A stretch of 64,000 nt of DNA. Source: an uncultured Lachnospiraceae bacterium (lineage in GTDB: Bacteria > Bacillota > Clostridia > Lachnospirales > Lachnospiraceae). Location of the stretch: positions 9,681-73,680 of the forward strand of contig CAJUJP010000016.1 of the NCBI GenBank assembly GCA_910586615.1, given 5' to 3'. Positions 52,399-61,730 of this stretch are shown piece after piece. Within the stretch, counting starts at the first letter, position 1. Every line of letters starts with the position of its first letter. The notes under the pieces were generated by a model. The model worked only from the letters and a program-made list of their open reading frames with translations, did no database searches and was not told the DNA's origin. Position numbers and translations under genes: made by a program.

Positions 52399-54291
52399 TC
52401 AGATTCCATCCCCGTCTCCAAAATAGAATTTCTCCCTGATACCGCCTGTATACGTCTGAATCTCACCTAAGAAACGCTCTCCATACCGCGCAAATTTGTT
52501 CTCACCCACACCGGATACCGTCAGCATATCATTTCTGCCAAGGGGTACTTTCACGCACATATCCACCAGCGTCTTGTCCGAAAAGACGATATAGGGTGGT
52601 ACGTTCTCCTCTCTGGCGATCTGTGCCCGAAGGGTACGCAGCTGCTCGAAAAGTTCCAGGCCTCTGGAATTCAGAATATCGGATCGCCGCACCTTTGTGC
52701 TGCCGCTTCGCTTTCCTGCACCTGCCTCTTTCTCTCGTGCCGGATCCCTCTTCGCCTTCTTCAAAATGACAGATACCTTCCCTGACACTACCTCATCGGA
52801 CTGCTCCGTCAGTTTTAAAACTGCATACTTGTCGTTCGTCATCACAAGCAGATTCTCCACCAGCATCCGGTTAATAATCTCTTTGATCTCCCCTTCCCGA
52901 AGCTCTTTCAGGCTTCCGAAAGCTTCATATCCATTGACACCGTATTCCCTCAGCCGGGCACGGTCTTCTCCCGCCAGCATACCTGCCACCACATTGATGC
53001 CGTACCGCTGGCGCATCTCCCTGATCCCGGCGATAATTTTCACCGCCGCCCCGGTCACATCCGTCTCCTCATATTCCCGCAGACAGTTCCGGCAGTTTCC
53101 GCAGCTTTCCATCCCCTTTTCTCCGAAATAGCGCAGAATATACCTCCGCAGACAGTCTGTGGTGAGGCAATAGTAGATCATGCTCCGCAGACGCTCCTCG
53201 TCACGCTCCCCGATGGCATCCAGTTCCTCACGGGTATACTCTCCCTTCTGCTCCTTATTGTCCAGCAGAAAGCGGTTGATCATAACATCCTGCGCCGAGT
53301 AAAGCAGAATACATTCCGCCCGCTCCCCGTCACGCCCGGCTCTGCCCGCCTCCTGATAATAGTTTTCCAGACTCTGAGGCATATTGTAATGAATGACATA
53401 GCGCACATTGGACTTGTCAATTCCCATACCGAAAGCATTGGTGGCGATCATCACCGGGCTCTTGTCATAGATAAAGTCCTCCTGGCTCTGCCGCCGCTCC
53501 TCACTGTCAAGTCCTGCATGGTATCTGGCCGCCGGCACTCCTTCTGCAAGCAGTCTGTCATAGAGCCTGTCCACATTTTTCCTTGTGGCACAGTAAATGA
53601 TACCGCTCTCCTGATCATGCTCCCTTATGTAATCCCGCACATACCGGTCTTTTCCCGCCGGTGTCTCCACCGCAAAATAAAGATTTTTGCGGTCAAATCC
53701 CGTCACAAGGACATAAGGCTCCCTCAGTCCCAGGACACATACGATATCCTCTTTCACGTTCTCTGTGGCTGTGGCCGTAAAAGCACTGATGACAGGTCTT
53801 TTATCCAGACGTCTGATAAATTGTACAATCTTTAAATAACTCGGACGGAAATCCTGTCCCCACTGGGAAATGCAGTGCGCCTCATCCACCGTCAGCATGG
53901 AGATCTCCGCCTTCTGTGCAAACTGCAGGAATTCATAAGTCTCAAGACGCTCCGGCGCCACATAGATGATCTTGTACTGCCCGCCGGCTGCCAGCCTGAG
54001 TGCCCGGGAAATCTGGGATTCACTTAAAGAACTGTTGATATAGGCCGCATGAACGCCTGCCTGATTCAATGCCTGTACCTGATCTTTCATAAGGGAGATA
54101 AGCGGTGATATGACCAATGTGATTCCCGGCATCAGAAGCGCGGGAATTTGATAACAGATAGACTTTCCGGCTCCGGTGGGCATGATTCCCAATGCGTCCC
54201 GCCCTTGCAGGATATTGTCGATCAGGATCTCCTGCCCTTCACGAAAAGCGGTATAGCCGAAATATTTCTTTAGTGTATTCAGTTTGTCCAT
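52399..54291 (-). CDS. recQ: ATP-dependent DNA helicase RecQ
   Basis: A 3'-5' repair helicase of 630 residues. Walker A (PTGAGKSICYQIPAL), DEAH box (VDEAHCISQWGQDFRPSY), arginine finger region (QEAGRAGRDG), the zinc-binding cysteines (CGNCRNC) and a C-terminal HRDC domain are all present. Start ATG 54291 has AAAGGATC upstream, better than an earlier ATG nine codons before. Divergent from xpaC. Confidence 0.96.
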   Translation of the reverse strand: MDKLNTLKKYFGYTAFREGQEILIDNILQGRDALGIMPTGAGKSICYQIPALLMPGITLVISPLISLMKDQVQALNQAGVHAAYINSSLSESQISRALRLAAGGQYKIIYVAPERLETYEFLQFAQKAEISMLTVDEAHCISQWGQDFRPSYLKIVQFIRRLDKRPVISAFTATATENVKEDIVCVLGLREPYVLVTGFDRKNLYFAVETPAGKDRYVRDYIREHDQESGIIYCATRKNVDRLYDRLLAEGVPAARYHAGLDSEERRQSQEDFIYDKSPVMIATNAFGMGIDKSNVRYVIHYNMPQSLENYYQEAGRAGRDGERAECILLYSAQDVMINRFLLDNKEQKGEYTREELDAIGERDEERLRSMIYYCLTTDCLRRYILRYFGEKGMESCGNCRNCLREYEETDVTGAAVKIIAGIREMRQRYGINVVAGMLAGEDRARLREYGVNGYEAFGSLKELREGEIKEIINRMLVENLLVMTNDKYAVLKLTEQSDEVVSGKVSVILKKAKRDPAREKEAGAGKRSGSTKVRRSDILNSRGLELFEQLRTLRAQIAREENVPPYIVFSDKTLVDMCVKVPLGRNDMLTVSGVGENKFARYGERFLGEIQTYTGGIREKFYFGDGDGI

Positions 54292-54344
54292 GAATGATCC
54301 TTTCCATTTTCGTATCACATCACAAAGCGATACTGTGTTTTATC

Positions 54345-54373
54345 ATTATATGCTTTTTGTACGGGCGGTTCAA
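54345..54373 (-). promoter_or_regulatory. Promoter of recQ
   Basis: Minus strand TTGAAC (54373-54368), 17 bp, TATAAT (54350-54345). Confidence 0.7.
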
Positions 54374-54550
54374 TATAAATCTCAATAACCTGCATAACAT
54401 GGAATAAACCTGAATAAAAACAAAAACCTGAAACAGCCTTTTGCTATGGCAATCTTCAGAACTTATTGCGAAGTAGGGAACAATGTGTGATAATAGAGTC
54501 TAAGGATTATCTACATATAATACAAGCAGGCACAGTGAGGTTTTATTTAG

Positions 54551-55951
54551 ATGAAAGACAATCAGAGCGAGCAAGGCATGGGTGAGCAGATCATGGATGC
54601 TCTGTCAGACGCCCTTCAGGGCGGAAATTTCAACGAGCTGAACAGACTGGTCTCCCAGAGTGTAACCAATGTTTTGAATGAAGTGGGAAAGCATATCCCG
54701 TATATAGATTGCAGCGAATCACAACGGCAGGCACAGCAATCCGGTGCTCAGACACACGACCATGCCGGAGAACAGGCAAGACAGGCCCAGGAGCAGGCAC
54801 GCAGACGGATGCGAAACCAGACCCGGCATCAGGAAAAAGCATTCCGGCAGGAAAAGGCCCGCAGGCAGGCTCGTCAAATGTACCAGAACGAAAATCCTGC
54901 CCCATGGCAGACGGCTCCCGCCGCTCCCCCGCAGTTAAACAACACCGCCCTGCTTCCCTTTCATTTCAAAAAAGTGGGTAGTGTATCCAACGTGCTGTAT
55001 CAGGTTTTTGGCGGCATCGGACTGGGTTTTACTTTGATTTTTACCCTGTTTCACTTAATCCATGTGGCTGTTGAAGGAACCGCATCCCTGGCAGGTTGGG
55101 GGATCAATTTCCTCTTTCTCGCAATATTTGCGGATATGATCCGGCTGGGAATCGGCCAGCGCAAGCGGCTTAAACTGGCCGAGCGCTATGCCGGGCTGTG
55201 CGGCCGCAATCTGTATAGTGAGATCGAATATCTGGCCAGAAGCACCGGCCGGAAAACACGCCGCGTAATCAAGGATCTGCAGAAAATGATGAAGATCGGT
55301 ATGTTCCCCGAAGGCCATCTGGATGAAAAAAGAACCTGCTTTATGCTGAGCGACGGGATCTACCAGCAATATCTGGAAACAGAAAACAACCGCAGAATGC
55401 GGGAAGCAGAAAACAGGCAGAAGGAAATCCTGCAGAACGCACAGGATCTACCAAAGCCGGATGCCGGACAGGAATCAGAACTTCCGGAGCAGGAAGCAGA
55501 ATTAAACGCCATGATCGCGGAAGGAATGGAATGCATCCGCAAACTCCGCGACCTGAATGATAAGATCGCAGGTGAAGTGATTTCTGCCAAGCTCTCCCGT
55601 CTGGAAAAACTGTTAAAAGACCTTTTTGACAGCGTGAGGGAACATCCCGAACAGATGCACCGTATGCACAAGCTGATGCGCTACTACCTTCCCACCACGT
55701 TAAAGCTGGTGGAGGCTTACGAAGAATTCGACCGGATCAGCGTTCCGGGTGATGATATTCTTGCCGCCAAGGCCGAGATCGAAAACACACTGGACACGAT
55801 CAATCAGGCCTTTAGCGAACTTTTAAACAATCTGTTTCAGGATGCGGTGCTGGATGCCACTACTGACGCACAGGTATTGAAAACGATGCTGGCCCGTGAA
55901 GGACTGATGAGCGAAATGGATTTTGCGGCGGCAGACTCAAATACAAAATAA
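54551..55951 (+). CDS. xpaC: XpaC-like membrane protein
   Basis: 466 residues. The N-terminal part (about 55-125) is a Gln/Arg/Ala-rich disordered or coiled region. Two membrane helices follow (about 158-180 and 185-205), then an XpaC-type domain (the '5-bromo-4-chloroindolyl phosphate hydrolysis' family), whose true function is unclear. The gene lies 15 bp before telA; this pair is conserved in Firmicutes and linked to resistance to toxic anions and envelope stress. GTGAGG lies 10 bp before ATG 54551. Confidence 0.8.
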   Translation: MKDNQSEQGMGEQIMDALSDALQGGNFNELNRLVSQSVTNVLNEVGKHIPYIDCSESQRQAQQSGAQTHDHAGEQARQAQEQARRRMRNQTRHQEKAFRQEKARRQARQMYQNENPAPWQTAPAAPPQLNNTALLPFHFKKVGSVSNVLYQVFGGIGLGFTLIFTLFHLIHVAVEGTASLAGWGINFLFLAIFADMIRLGIGQRKRLKLAERYAGLCGRNLYSEIEYLARSTGRKTRRVIKDLQKMMKIGMFPEGHLDEKRTCFMLSDGIYQQYLETENNRRMREAENRQKEILQNAQDLPKPDAGQESELPEQEAELNAMIAEGMECIRKLRDLNDKIAGEVISAKLSRLEKLLKDLFDSVREHPEQMHRMHKLMRYYLPTTLKLVEAYEEFDRISVPGDDILAAKAEIENTLDTINQAFSELLNNLFQDAVLDATTDAQVLKTMLAREGLMSEMDFAAADSNTK

Positions 55952-55966
55952 ATGGAGGACAACAAA

Positions 55967-57127
55967 ATGAGCAGCAATCTGGATGATATGTTACAAGAAG
56001 CGCCTTCGCTGACGCTGGAACCCTTTGAACAGGCGGAAATTGTGGAAAGCGCCCCTCTCTCCACCGCAGAGGAGAAACCTAAAATTCCCGAAGTGGTTTT
56101 AACGCCTCAGGAACAGAAAATGGTAGATGATTTTGCCGCCCAGATCGACATCACCAACACGCAGATGGTGATGCAGTACGGTGCCGGAAGCCAGAAAAAG
56201 ATCGCTGATTTCTCTGAAAGCGCTCTGAACAATGTCCGCACCAAAGATATGGGTGAAATCGGACAGATGCTGGCAGACGTAGTCACAGAACTGAAAGACT
56301 TCGGCGAAGAAGAGGAAAAAGGCTTTTTCGGCCTTTTCAAGAAAGGCAGCAACAAACTGGAAAGCATGAAAATCAAATATGACAAGGCAGAAGGCAATAT
56401 CAACAGAATCTGCAAGGTCATGGAAGATCATCAGGTAACTCTTCTAAAAGATGCCGCCATGCTGGACCAGATGTATGAACTGAATCTCAATTACTTTAAA
56501 GAACTGTCCATGTACATACTCGCCGGAAAGCAGAAACTGAATCAGGCCAGAACCGTGGAACTTGCAGCCCTGTTAAAGAAAGCCGAAGAAAGCTCTCTTC
56601 CGGAAGATACCCAGGCAGCCAACGACTATGCCGCCATGTGCGAGCGTTTTGAAAAGAAGATCTACGATCTCGAACTGACCAGAACAATCTCCATGCAGAT
56701 GGCACCCCAGATCCGCCTGATCCAGAGCAATGATACCGCCATGTCGGAAAAAATACAGTCTACCCTTGTAAATACCATCCCTCTCTGGAAAAGCCAGATG
56801 GTAATCGCTATCGGCCTGAACCATTCCAGCGAAGCCGCCAGGGCACAGAAAGAAGTGACTGATATGACAAACGCGCTTCTCAAGAAAAATGCAGAGGCGC
56901 TTAAGACCGCCACCATTGAGACTGCAAGAGAAAGCGAACGCGGCATCGTGGATATCGAGACCCTCACTGCCACCAATCAGACGCTGATCAGTACGCTGGA
57001 TGAGGTCATGAAAATTCAGGAAGACGGCCGCGCCAAACGCCGGAGCGCAGAAGCCGAACTTGGCCGGATCGAGGACGAAATGCGGCAGAAACTGCTTGCT
57101 GTCAGCCGCTCCTCCCGCTCTTCATAA
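55967..57127 (+). CDS. telA: TelA family toxic anion resistance protein
   Basis: A 386-residue soluble, mostly helical protein of the TelA family, first linked to tellurite resistance and also to resistance to cell-envelope antimicrobials in Gram-positives. PKIPEVVLTPQEQKMVDDFAAQID and the long helical core (ALLKKAEESSL, RLIQSNDTAMSEKIQSTLVNTIPLWKSQM) are characteristic. The start at 55967 is chosen for the GGAGG that overlaps an earlier in-frame ATG at 55952. A terminator at 57139-57193 ends the pair. Confidence 0.9.
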   Translation: MSSNLDDMLQEAPSLTLEPFEQAEIVESAPLSTAEEKPKIPEVVLTPQEQKMVDDFAAQIDITNTQMVMQYGAGSQKKIADFSESALNNVRTKDMGEIGQMLADVVTELKDFGEEEEKGFFGLFKKGSNKLESMKIKYDKAEGNINRICKVMEDHQVTLLKDAAMLDQMYELNLNYFKELSMYILAGKQKLNQARTVELAALLKKAEESSLPEDTQAANDYAAMCERFEKKIYDLELTRTISMQMAPQIRLIQSNDTAMSEKIQSTLVNTIPLWKSQMVIAIGLNHSSEAARAQKEVTDMTNALLKKNAEALKTATIETARESERGIVDIETLTATNQTLISTLDEVMKIQEDGRAKRRSAEAELGRIEDEMRQKLLAVSRSSRSS

Positions 57128-57138
57128 TACATTATCCG

Positions 57139-57193
57139 AATCACCTTTCCCTGACAACAGACGCAGCACCTCTGTTACCGCGGAAAGGTGATT
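57139..57193 (+). terminator. Terminator of xpaC-telA
   Basis: AATCACCTTTCC (57139-57150) pairs with GGAAAGGTGATT (57182-57193), and an inner stem AACAGA/TCTGTT (57156-57161, 57171-57176) closes the loop. TTTT follows. The rest of the 348-bp gap up to 57475 has no gene. Confidence 0.85.
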
Positions 57194-57395
57194 TTGCTTG
57201 AAGCACAAATGATCCTGTTTTCCGGCGTAACCTCTCCTGATACCCGGAAATGTATCTTCCATACGAGGCAGAATATCCGTCCGTAGTTCAGTATAACATG
57301 GAGACCATGCTTTGTAAATTTCCGTTCAAAGCCGGGTGGTTTCAACGCCCGTATATCCGTTTGTCTGCCATTTCCATATAAAAGTTTGAAATTTA

Positions 57396-57412
57396 TTCTA
57401 AAAAAATTAGAA
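57396..57412 (+). promoter_or_regulatory. Inverted repeat and -10 box before the ECF sigma gene
   Basis: A perfect palindrome, TTCTAA, AAAAA, TTAGAA, sits about 33 bp before a perfect TATAAT (57445-57450) and RBS AAAGGAGG (about 57454-57461). No good -35 box was seen. The palindrome may be an operator. Confidence 0.4.
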
Positions 57413-57475
57413 AAATGTAAGATTTCCTTCTCTTCGAAACGGATTATAATGTGAAAGGAGGCTAGAACAACTGTT

Positions 57476-58048
57476 ATGAAAGCAAACGAACATAATTTTA
57501 TCACCTTGCTCAAAAAACAAAAAGAAGAAGGCATTCTGTACGTGATCGAAACCTACGGCGGTCTTCTGCAGTCCATTGTCCGCCGACGGCTTGCCGCATG
57601 TCCTGACAAAGCAGAAGAATGCATGAATGATATCTTTCTGGGCATCTGGCAGAATATTGACAGCTTTGACCCATCCAAAGGAACCTTCATCAACTGGGCC
57701 TGCGGCGTCGCCAGGCTGGAAACAATCGATACTCTGCGCAGAATGCAGCGGCAGAAAAATGCCCTTCCGCTGGAAGAAATCGAACTGCCGCAGGAAGACG
57801 AGGGCCTGCTCCATCTGATAGACAGAGAATTGTCAGAGGAAACGGAAGAACTGCTAAGCTGTCTCTCCGAAAAAGACCGCCAACTGTTCCTGCGCATTTA
57901 TATGGATGAGGAGGATCCCGTATCCGTCGGCCAGTCTCTGGGAATCAGCCGTGACAACGTCTACGTGAGACTCTTTCGAGGCAAGAAAAAAATCCACAAA
58001 AAATATACAGGCAAACACAGGCTCACTCAGAAAGGAGATTTCATATGA
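57476..58048 (+). CDS. ECF-type RNA polymerase sigma factor
   Basis: 190 residues with region 2 (KAEECMNDIFLGIWQNIDSFDPSKGTF, INWACGVARLETIDTLRR) and region 4 (VSVGQSLGISRDNVYVRLFRGKKKI). Its stop overlaps the next ATG (ATGA, 58045), so it is coupled to a DUF4179-type membrane protein that should be its anti-sigma factor. The AAAGGAGG site is 14 bp from ATG 57476, which is longer than ideal. Target promoters are unknown. Confidence 0.92.
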   Translation: MKANEHNFITLLKKQKEEGILYVIETYGGLLQSIVRRRLAACPDKAEECMNDIFLGIWQNIDSFDPSKGTFINWACGVARLETIDTLRRMQRQKNALPLEEIELPQEDEGLLHLIDRELSEETEELLSCLSEKDRQLFLRIYMDEEDPVSVGQSLGISRDNVYVRLFRGKKKIHKKYTGKHRLTQKGDFI

Positions 58049-59184
58049 ACGCCAAATTATATCAATTAGCCAACAATATCAAATCAGAATATCATACATC
58101 TTTCGACAGTTCTGTGCCGGCGTTAAACGAACACGAAATCGAACGGTACAGTAAGACGGTTTTAGCCCGTATTCGAAACAGCAGCTGCCAGACTCCGGCA
58201 GAAACCAAAGAAGACCGCGCCATTGACAGGAAACACGATACAAAAACGGTTTCCTTCGGAAAACGCTTTGTACGCAGAACATTCAAGTTTGCGGCGGCCG
58301 CCGCCTGTATGGCATTTGTCCTTGGTGTAACCGTATTCAGCGAAGACGTACATGCCGCCGTCAGACACATAAGCTGGAGTCTCGGCAGCGCGCTCGGCCT
58401 TCCCGGCGACCTGGCTGATTATCGGGATATCATTAATACATCCATCACAGACAATGGTTACTGTATCACCTTGCAGGAAGTCATTGCCGCTGACGAGAAA
58501 ATAGTGATTAACTATACAATCCAGCGCGAAGACGGAGCATCAATGGGCGAAATTCCTGCTTCCCCGAACTCCGATCTACTCTACATCAACGGGAAAAACG
58601 TAACCAATACCGTTTCCGGAGGCAGCGGCTATCTCGATGATGAGCGCACCGTAATCGGCATCAGCAAAGCTTTTGACGTACCGGGCGTAGATATGACAAA
58701 AGAAAGTACTTATCAGTTGAGGCTGAATGATTTATACGATTACAATCTTGACACCAAAATAAGAGGAAAATGGCATTTTTCCTTCTCGGCTGACGGCTCC
58801 GACCTGATTGCCGACACTGTCACTATCCCGCTTAACCGGACCTTTGCCATTGCAGACGGCATTACCGTAACCCTGGATAACCTTACGTTGAATGAACTGG
58901 AACAGCGGATCACATACCATACGGAAGGCTCCTCCGGTTATCTCCTGCAGCTGACCGCCACAGACCCATCCGGCAGACAGGCTCAATTTGACACAAAAAT
59001 ACAGGATGCAGAAGGCAGCGGTTATATGCAGAATCAGGAAATTCTCTGCGACGGACGTATCGACGAATCGGCCGGCACTGTAACCATGGTGCTTTATGCC
59101 GTAAAAATGCCTGAACAGAGCGGACGGATGAGCAATGACTACCAGCAGGTGGGAGAAGCTTTTGAAGTGAAGATAAACGATTGA
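58045..59184 (+). CDS. DUF4179-type membrane protein, probable anti-sigma factor
   Basis: 379 residues. A cytoplasmic N-terminus (about 1-75) is followed by one membrane helix (about 79-98) and a large extracytoplasmic region with DUF4179 features: ISWSLGSALGLPGDLADYRDIINTSITDNGYCITLQEVIAADEKIVINYTI. Such proteins commonly follow ECF genes in Clostridia and hold the sigma factor inactive until an envelope signal is received. The 4-bp overlap with the ECF gene supports this. The signal is unknown. Confidence 0.88.
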   Translation: MNAKLYQLANNIKSEYHTSFDSSVPALNEHEIERYSKTVLARIRNSSCQTPAETKEDRAIDRKHDTKTVSFGKRFVRRTFKFAAAAACMAFVLGVTVFSEDVHAAVRHISWSLGSALGLPGDLADYRDIINTSITDNGYCITLQEVIAADEKIVINYTIQREDGASMGEIPASPNSDLLYINGKNVTNTVSGGSGYLDDERTVIGISKAFDVPGVDMTKESTYQLRLNDLYDYNLDTKIRGKWHFSFSADGSDLIADTVTIPLNRTFAIADGITVTLDNLTLNELEQRITYHTEGSSGYLLQLTATDPSGRQAQFDTKIQDAEGSGYMQNQEILCDGRIDESAGTVTMVLYAVKMPEQSGRMSNDYQQVGEAFEVKIND

Positions 59185-59214
59185 TTTTATATCAGAGTCA
59201 CTTTATATTATGAC

Positions 59215-59250
59215 AAAAAGCCAGAGCCTGGGCGCAGACTTTGGCTTTTT
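59215..59250 (+). terminator. Terminator of the ECF sigma operon
   Basis: AAAAAGCCA (59215-59223) pairs with TTGGCTTTTT (59241-59250), extended by a G-U pair. It is followed by GAACA, and the A- and T-runs allow it to act on both strands, so it may also end the lysis operon. Confidence 0.85.
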
Positions 59251-59268
59251 GAACATTATGGGCTAATA

Positions 59269-60321
59269 TCAACTTTCACAGCCCGTATCAAAACGCGTAA
59301 GACTATATTTTCTGATGTAGTCATTCACCAGAGACTCCGCATAATTTTGCGCCGTGGCATAGCCGCACGCCTGCAGATAACGGGCTGTCAACACGTAATC
59401 ACTGCAGCCGATCACCGGTGCATACCGAAGCGTTCTTCCGCCGTCAGTACTCCTTCCTGCAATATAATCATTATGATCCTGAATCGACTGTTCCCAGCTG
59501 TCATAAGCACGCCACTCCGTCTGCGCTACTGTATAATAACTGCCGTCCTCTCTTTGCTCCGTGGCATCCTTCACATAAATTCTTCCTTTCCAGCCATTCT
59601 TTTTGATACCAAATAAGGCGTTGGCCTCCCGCGCCAGCTCCGAAGTGCCCCACGCTGATTCTTTAATAGCCTGTGCTGTCACCACAGAGGGAAGCATGAT
59701 CTTCCGCTCCTGCCAGTCCCGATAAGCGATCCTGCCCACAAATTCCGCAAACTTTTCTCTCCTGCTCTCCGCTGTCTCCCCATCCTGTTTCATCATCGTT
59801 TCACAGACTGCATCAAATATTGCATTGGCGATTCCCCGTTCCGCATCAACACGAAAATAAAGATCTGCATCCATTTCATTGTCACAAAAACATACCTCGA
59901 TCAGCATTGCCCTTGCTTTTGTTTTGCGAATAACATACAGGCCGCTTCCGTCTTTTACACCACGGTTTATAAATCCCAGCCCGGCTATATGCGCACAGAC
60001 CGCCAGCGCTTCAGAATGCTTCTTACCCTTGTATGTATACACCTCAACCCCACGCCCCTGATGATCACCGGATGCATTAAAGTGAATACTGATGAACAGA
60101 TCCGGTTCTGCCTGGTTACAGATTTTGACTGCTTTCGTCAAGTATGCCTCCTGTGACTCTGCCCTGTCCACCGTACAGTTTATTACTTCCACTCCGGCAT
60201 CAACCAGCTTCCTGATCAAAATATTCCCTACAAGACGCGTATGCTCGGATTCCTTAAATAAGCCTGCCGCGCCGCTCCCCGGACCCTCTATGGTATGTCC
60301 GCAGTTTATTCCGATTTTCAT
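59269..60321 (-). CDS. Bifunctional endolysin: N-acetylmuramoyl-L-alanine amidase plus glucosaminidase
   Basis: 350 residues. The N-terminal amidase-3 domain (about 1-175) has H9 (NCGH), E24/E26, H80 (SIHFNAS) and E142 (LIEVCF), the expected zinc and catalytic residues. The C-terminal glucosaminidase domain (about 185-350) has AIKESAWGTSELA with catalytic E221 and NALFGIK. It has no signal peptide, so it needs the holin to reach the wall, as phage endolysins do. The RBS is GGGAGGGATAAGT. It follows the holin by 37 bp. It is the last gene of the cassette, and its first 17 bp lie in the duplicated unit. Confidence 0.93.
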   Translation of the reverse strand: MKIGINCGHTIEGPGSGAAGLFKESEHTRLVGNILIRKLVDAGVEVINCTVDRAESQEAYLTKAVKICNQAEPDLFISIHFNASGDHQGRGVEVYTYKGKKHSEALAVCAHIAGLGFINRGVKDGSGLYVIRKTKARAMLIEVCFCDNEMDADLYFRVDAERGIANAIFDAVCETMMKQDGETAESRREKFAEFVGRIAYRDWQERKIMLPSVVTAQAIKESAWGTSELAREANALFGIKKNGWKGRIYVKDATEQREDGSYYTVAQTEWRAYDSWEQSIQDHNDYIAGRSTDGGRTLRYAPVIGCSDYVLTARYLQACGYATAQNYAESLVNDYIRKYSLTRFDTGCES

Positions 60322-60358
60322 ACTTATCCCTCCCTTTAAATTGAAAAATCTCTGCTTT

Positions 60359-60580
60359 TCAACCTTTCGCTTCCTGCTCCATCTGCAATTCCGGTAAACC
60401 GGCCAATGATGTCAATGCGGAAAGAATTCCTGCCAGCAGCACTGTAGAAATCACCCTCAGCCATTCCACATCATTTAACATCACCGCCGTTCCGATGGAT
60501 GCCACACCAGTCTGTGCCATCGTTTTAACTGCTCTTACGCCTGCAGCCTTCAACCATTGCTTCGCTTTTCTGCTTATCAT
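60359..60580 (-). CDS. r1t-type phage holin, copy 1
   Basis: 73 residues with a basic N-terminus (MISRKAKQWLKAAGVRAVKT) and two predicted helices (about 20-37 and 43-62), the pattern of the r1t holin family. It should make membrane lesions that release the amidase. RBS AAGGGGAAG. It is identical to the copy at 61149-61370 and lies directly before the amidase gene. Confidence 0.85.
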   Translation of the reverse strand: MISRKAKQWLKAAGVRAVKTMAQTGVASIGTAVMLNDVEWLRVISTVLLAGILSALTSLAGLPELQMEQEAKG

Positions 60581-60597
60581 CCTCTGCTTCCCCTTTC

Positions 60598-60900
60598 TTA
60601 CAATATGGCAATAACTGCCGTTACAAAAACTCCAATAATACCGCCTGCCAGCGCGGTAATCACCGCTGACCTCAGCGTCTTTCCGTTTTCCACAGGCACA
60701 TTTTCCAACACGGTCAGACGTTTCCCCTGTTTGTTGATCTCTTTTAACATATTCTCCAGGCTCACCGCCATTCTGTTCACAGAGATCGCCAGATCCTGAA
60801 GCGCCATGTTTTGTGTTTCAAGATCCTTGACCCGCTCTTTCACAGAACTGATCTCATGCTCATGTGCCTCCAATTTGACCAGTACTTCCGTCTCATCCAT
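60598..60900 (-). CDS. XhlA-like membrane-associated lysis protein, copy 1
   Basis: 100 residues: a long coiled coil (about 5-70, KLEAHEHEISSVKERVKDLETQN and onward) and one C-terminal membrane helix (about 77-99), the architecture of XhlA from the PBSX lysis cassette. XhlA acts with a holin and amidase. RBS AGGAGG. Identical to the copy at 61388-61690. Confidence 0.85.
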   Translation of the reverse strand: MDETEVLVKLEAHEHEISSVKERVKDLETQNMALQDLAISVNRMAVSLENMLKEINKQGKRLTVLENVPVENGKTLRSAVITALAGGIIGVFVTAVIAIL

Positions 60901-60940
60901 TTTCCAATACCTCCTGACTATGTGATAATCGTGTTATGTA

Positions 60941-60970
60941 TGATAGAGTAAAAAAATTTTAAATTGTAAA
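60941..60970 (-). promoter_or_regulatory. Lysis cassette promoter, copy 1 (TTTACA-N16-CTCTATCA)
   Basis: Minus strand TTTACA (60970-60965), 16 bp, CTCTATCA (60948-60941). It is the duplicate of 61731-61760 and now stands before xhlA copy 1, the holin and the amidase. Confidence 0.6.
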
Positions 60971-60992
60971 TACTTCTTTTATAGTTATCTAT

Positions 60993-61097
60993 TTATATAG
61001 TTCTTTTGAGTTTTTTTAAAGCACGCAGTTTCATCTGATTAACAGTCTGCCTTGATTTATGCAGTATTCTGGCAATTTCGGCCGACGTATAGCCTTT
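60993..61097 (-). pseudogene. C-terminal fragment of the TcdR/UviA-like sigma gene
   Basis: The last 105 bp of the sigma gene, ending in its true stop, are repeated here by the tandem duplication: 34 codons covering the region 4 helix-turn-helix (SAEIARILHKSRQTVNQMKL). It lacks a start. The first codons of the amidase gene with its RBS are fused just upstream and give a chimeric 26-residue frame (61031-61111) in another phase. Confidence 0.9.
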
Positions 61098-61148
61098 ATT
61101 CCGATTTTCATACTTATCCCTCCCTTTAAATTGAAAAATCTCTGCTTT

Positions 61149-61370
61149 TCAACCTTTCGCTTCCTGCTCCATCTGCAATTCCGGTAAACCGGCCAATGAT
61201 GTCAATGCGGAAAGAATTCCTGCCAGCAGCACTGTAGAAATCACCCTCAGCCATTCCACATCATTTAACATCACCGCCGTTCCGATGGATGCCACACCAG
61301 TCTGTGCCATCGTTTTAACTGCTCTTACGCCTGCAGCCTTCAACCATTGCTTCGCTTTTCTGCTTATCAT
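61149..61370 (-). CDS. r1t-type phage holin, copy 2
   Basis: 73 residues, identical to the copy at 60359-60580, at the same distance (17 bp) after an XhlA-like gene. It is followed not by an intact amidase gene but by its first 17 bp joined to the sigma gene fragment. Confidence 0.85.
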   Translation of the reverse strand: MISRKAKQWLKAAGVRAVKTMAQTGVASIGTAVMLNDVEWLRVISTVLLAGILSALTSLAGLPELQMEQEAKG

Positions 61371-61387
61371 CCTCTGCTTCCCCTTTC

Positions 61388-61690
61388 TTACAATATGGCA
61401 ATAACTGCCGTTACAAAAACTCCAATAATACCGCCTGCCAGCGCGGTAATCACCGCTGACCTCAGCGTCTTTCCGTTTTCCACAGGCACATTTTCCAACA
61501 CGGTCAGACGTTTCCCCTGTTTGTTGATCTCTTTTAACATATTCTCCAGGCTCACCGCCATTCTGTTCACAGAGATCGCCAGATCCTGAAGCGCCATGTT
61601 TTGTGTTTCAAGATCCTTGACCCGCTCTTTCACAGAACTGATCTCATGCTCATGTGCCTCCAATTTGACCAGTACTTCCGTCTCATCCAT
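61388..61690 (-). CDS. XhlA-like membrane-associated lysis protein, copy 2
   Basis: 100 residues, identical to the copy at 60598-60900: coiled coil plus C-terminal helix. It is the first gene after the intact sigma gene, 92 bp downstream, with its own promoter in that gap. Confidence 0.85.
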   Translation of the reverse strand: MDETEVLVKLEAHEHEISSVKERVKDLETQNMALQDLAISVNRMAVSLENMLKEINKQGKRLTVLENVPVENGKTLRSAVITALAGGIIGVFVTAVIAIL

Positions 61691-61730
61691 TTTCCAATAC
61701 CTCCTGACTATGTGATAATCGTGTTATGTA

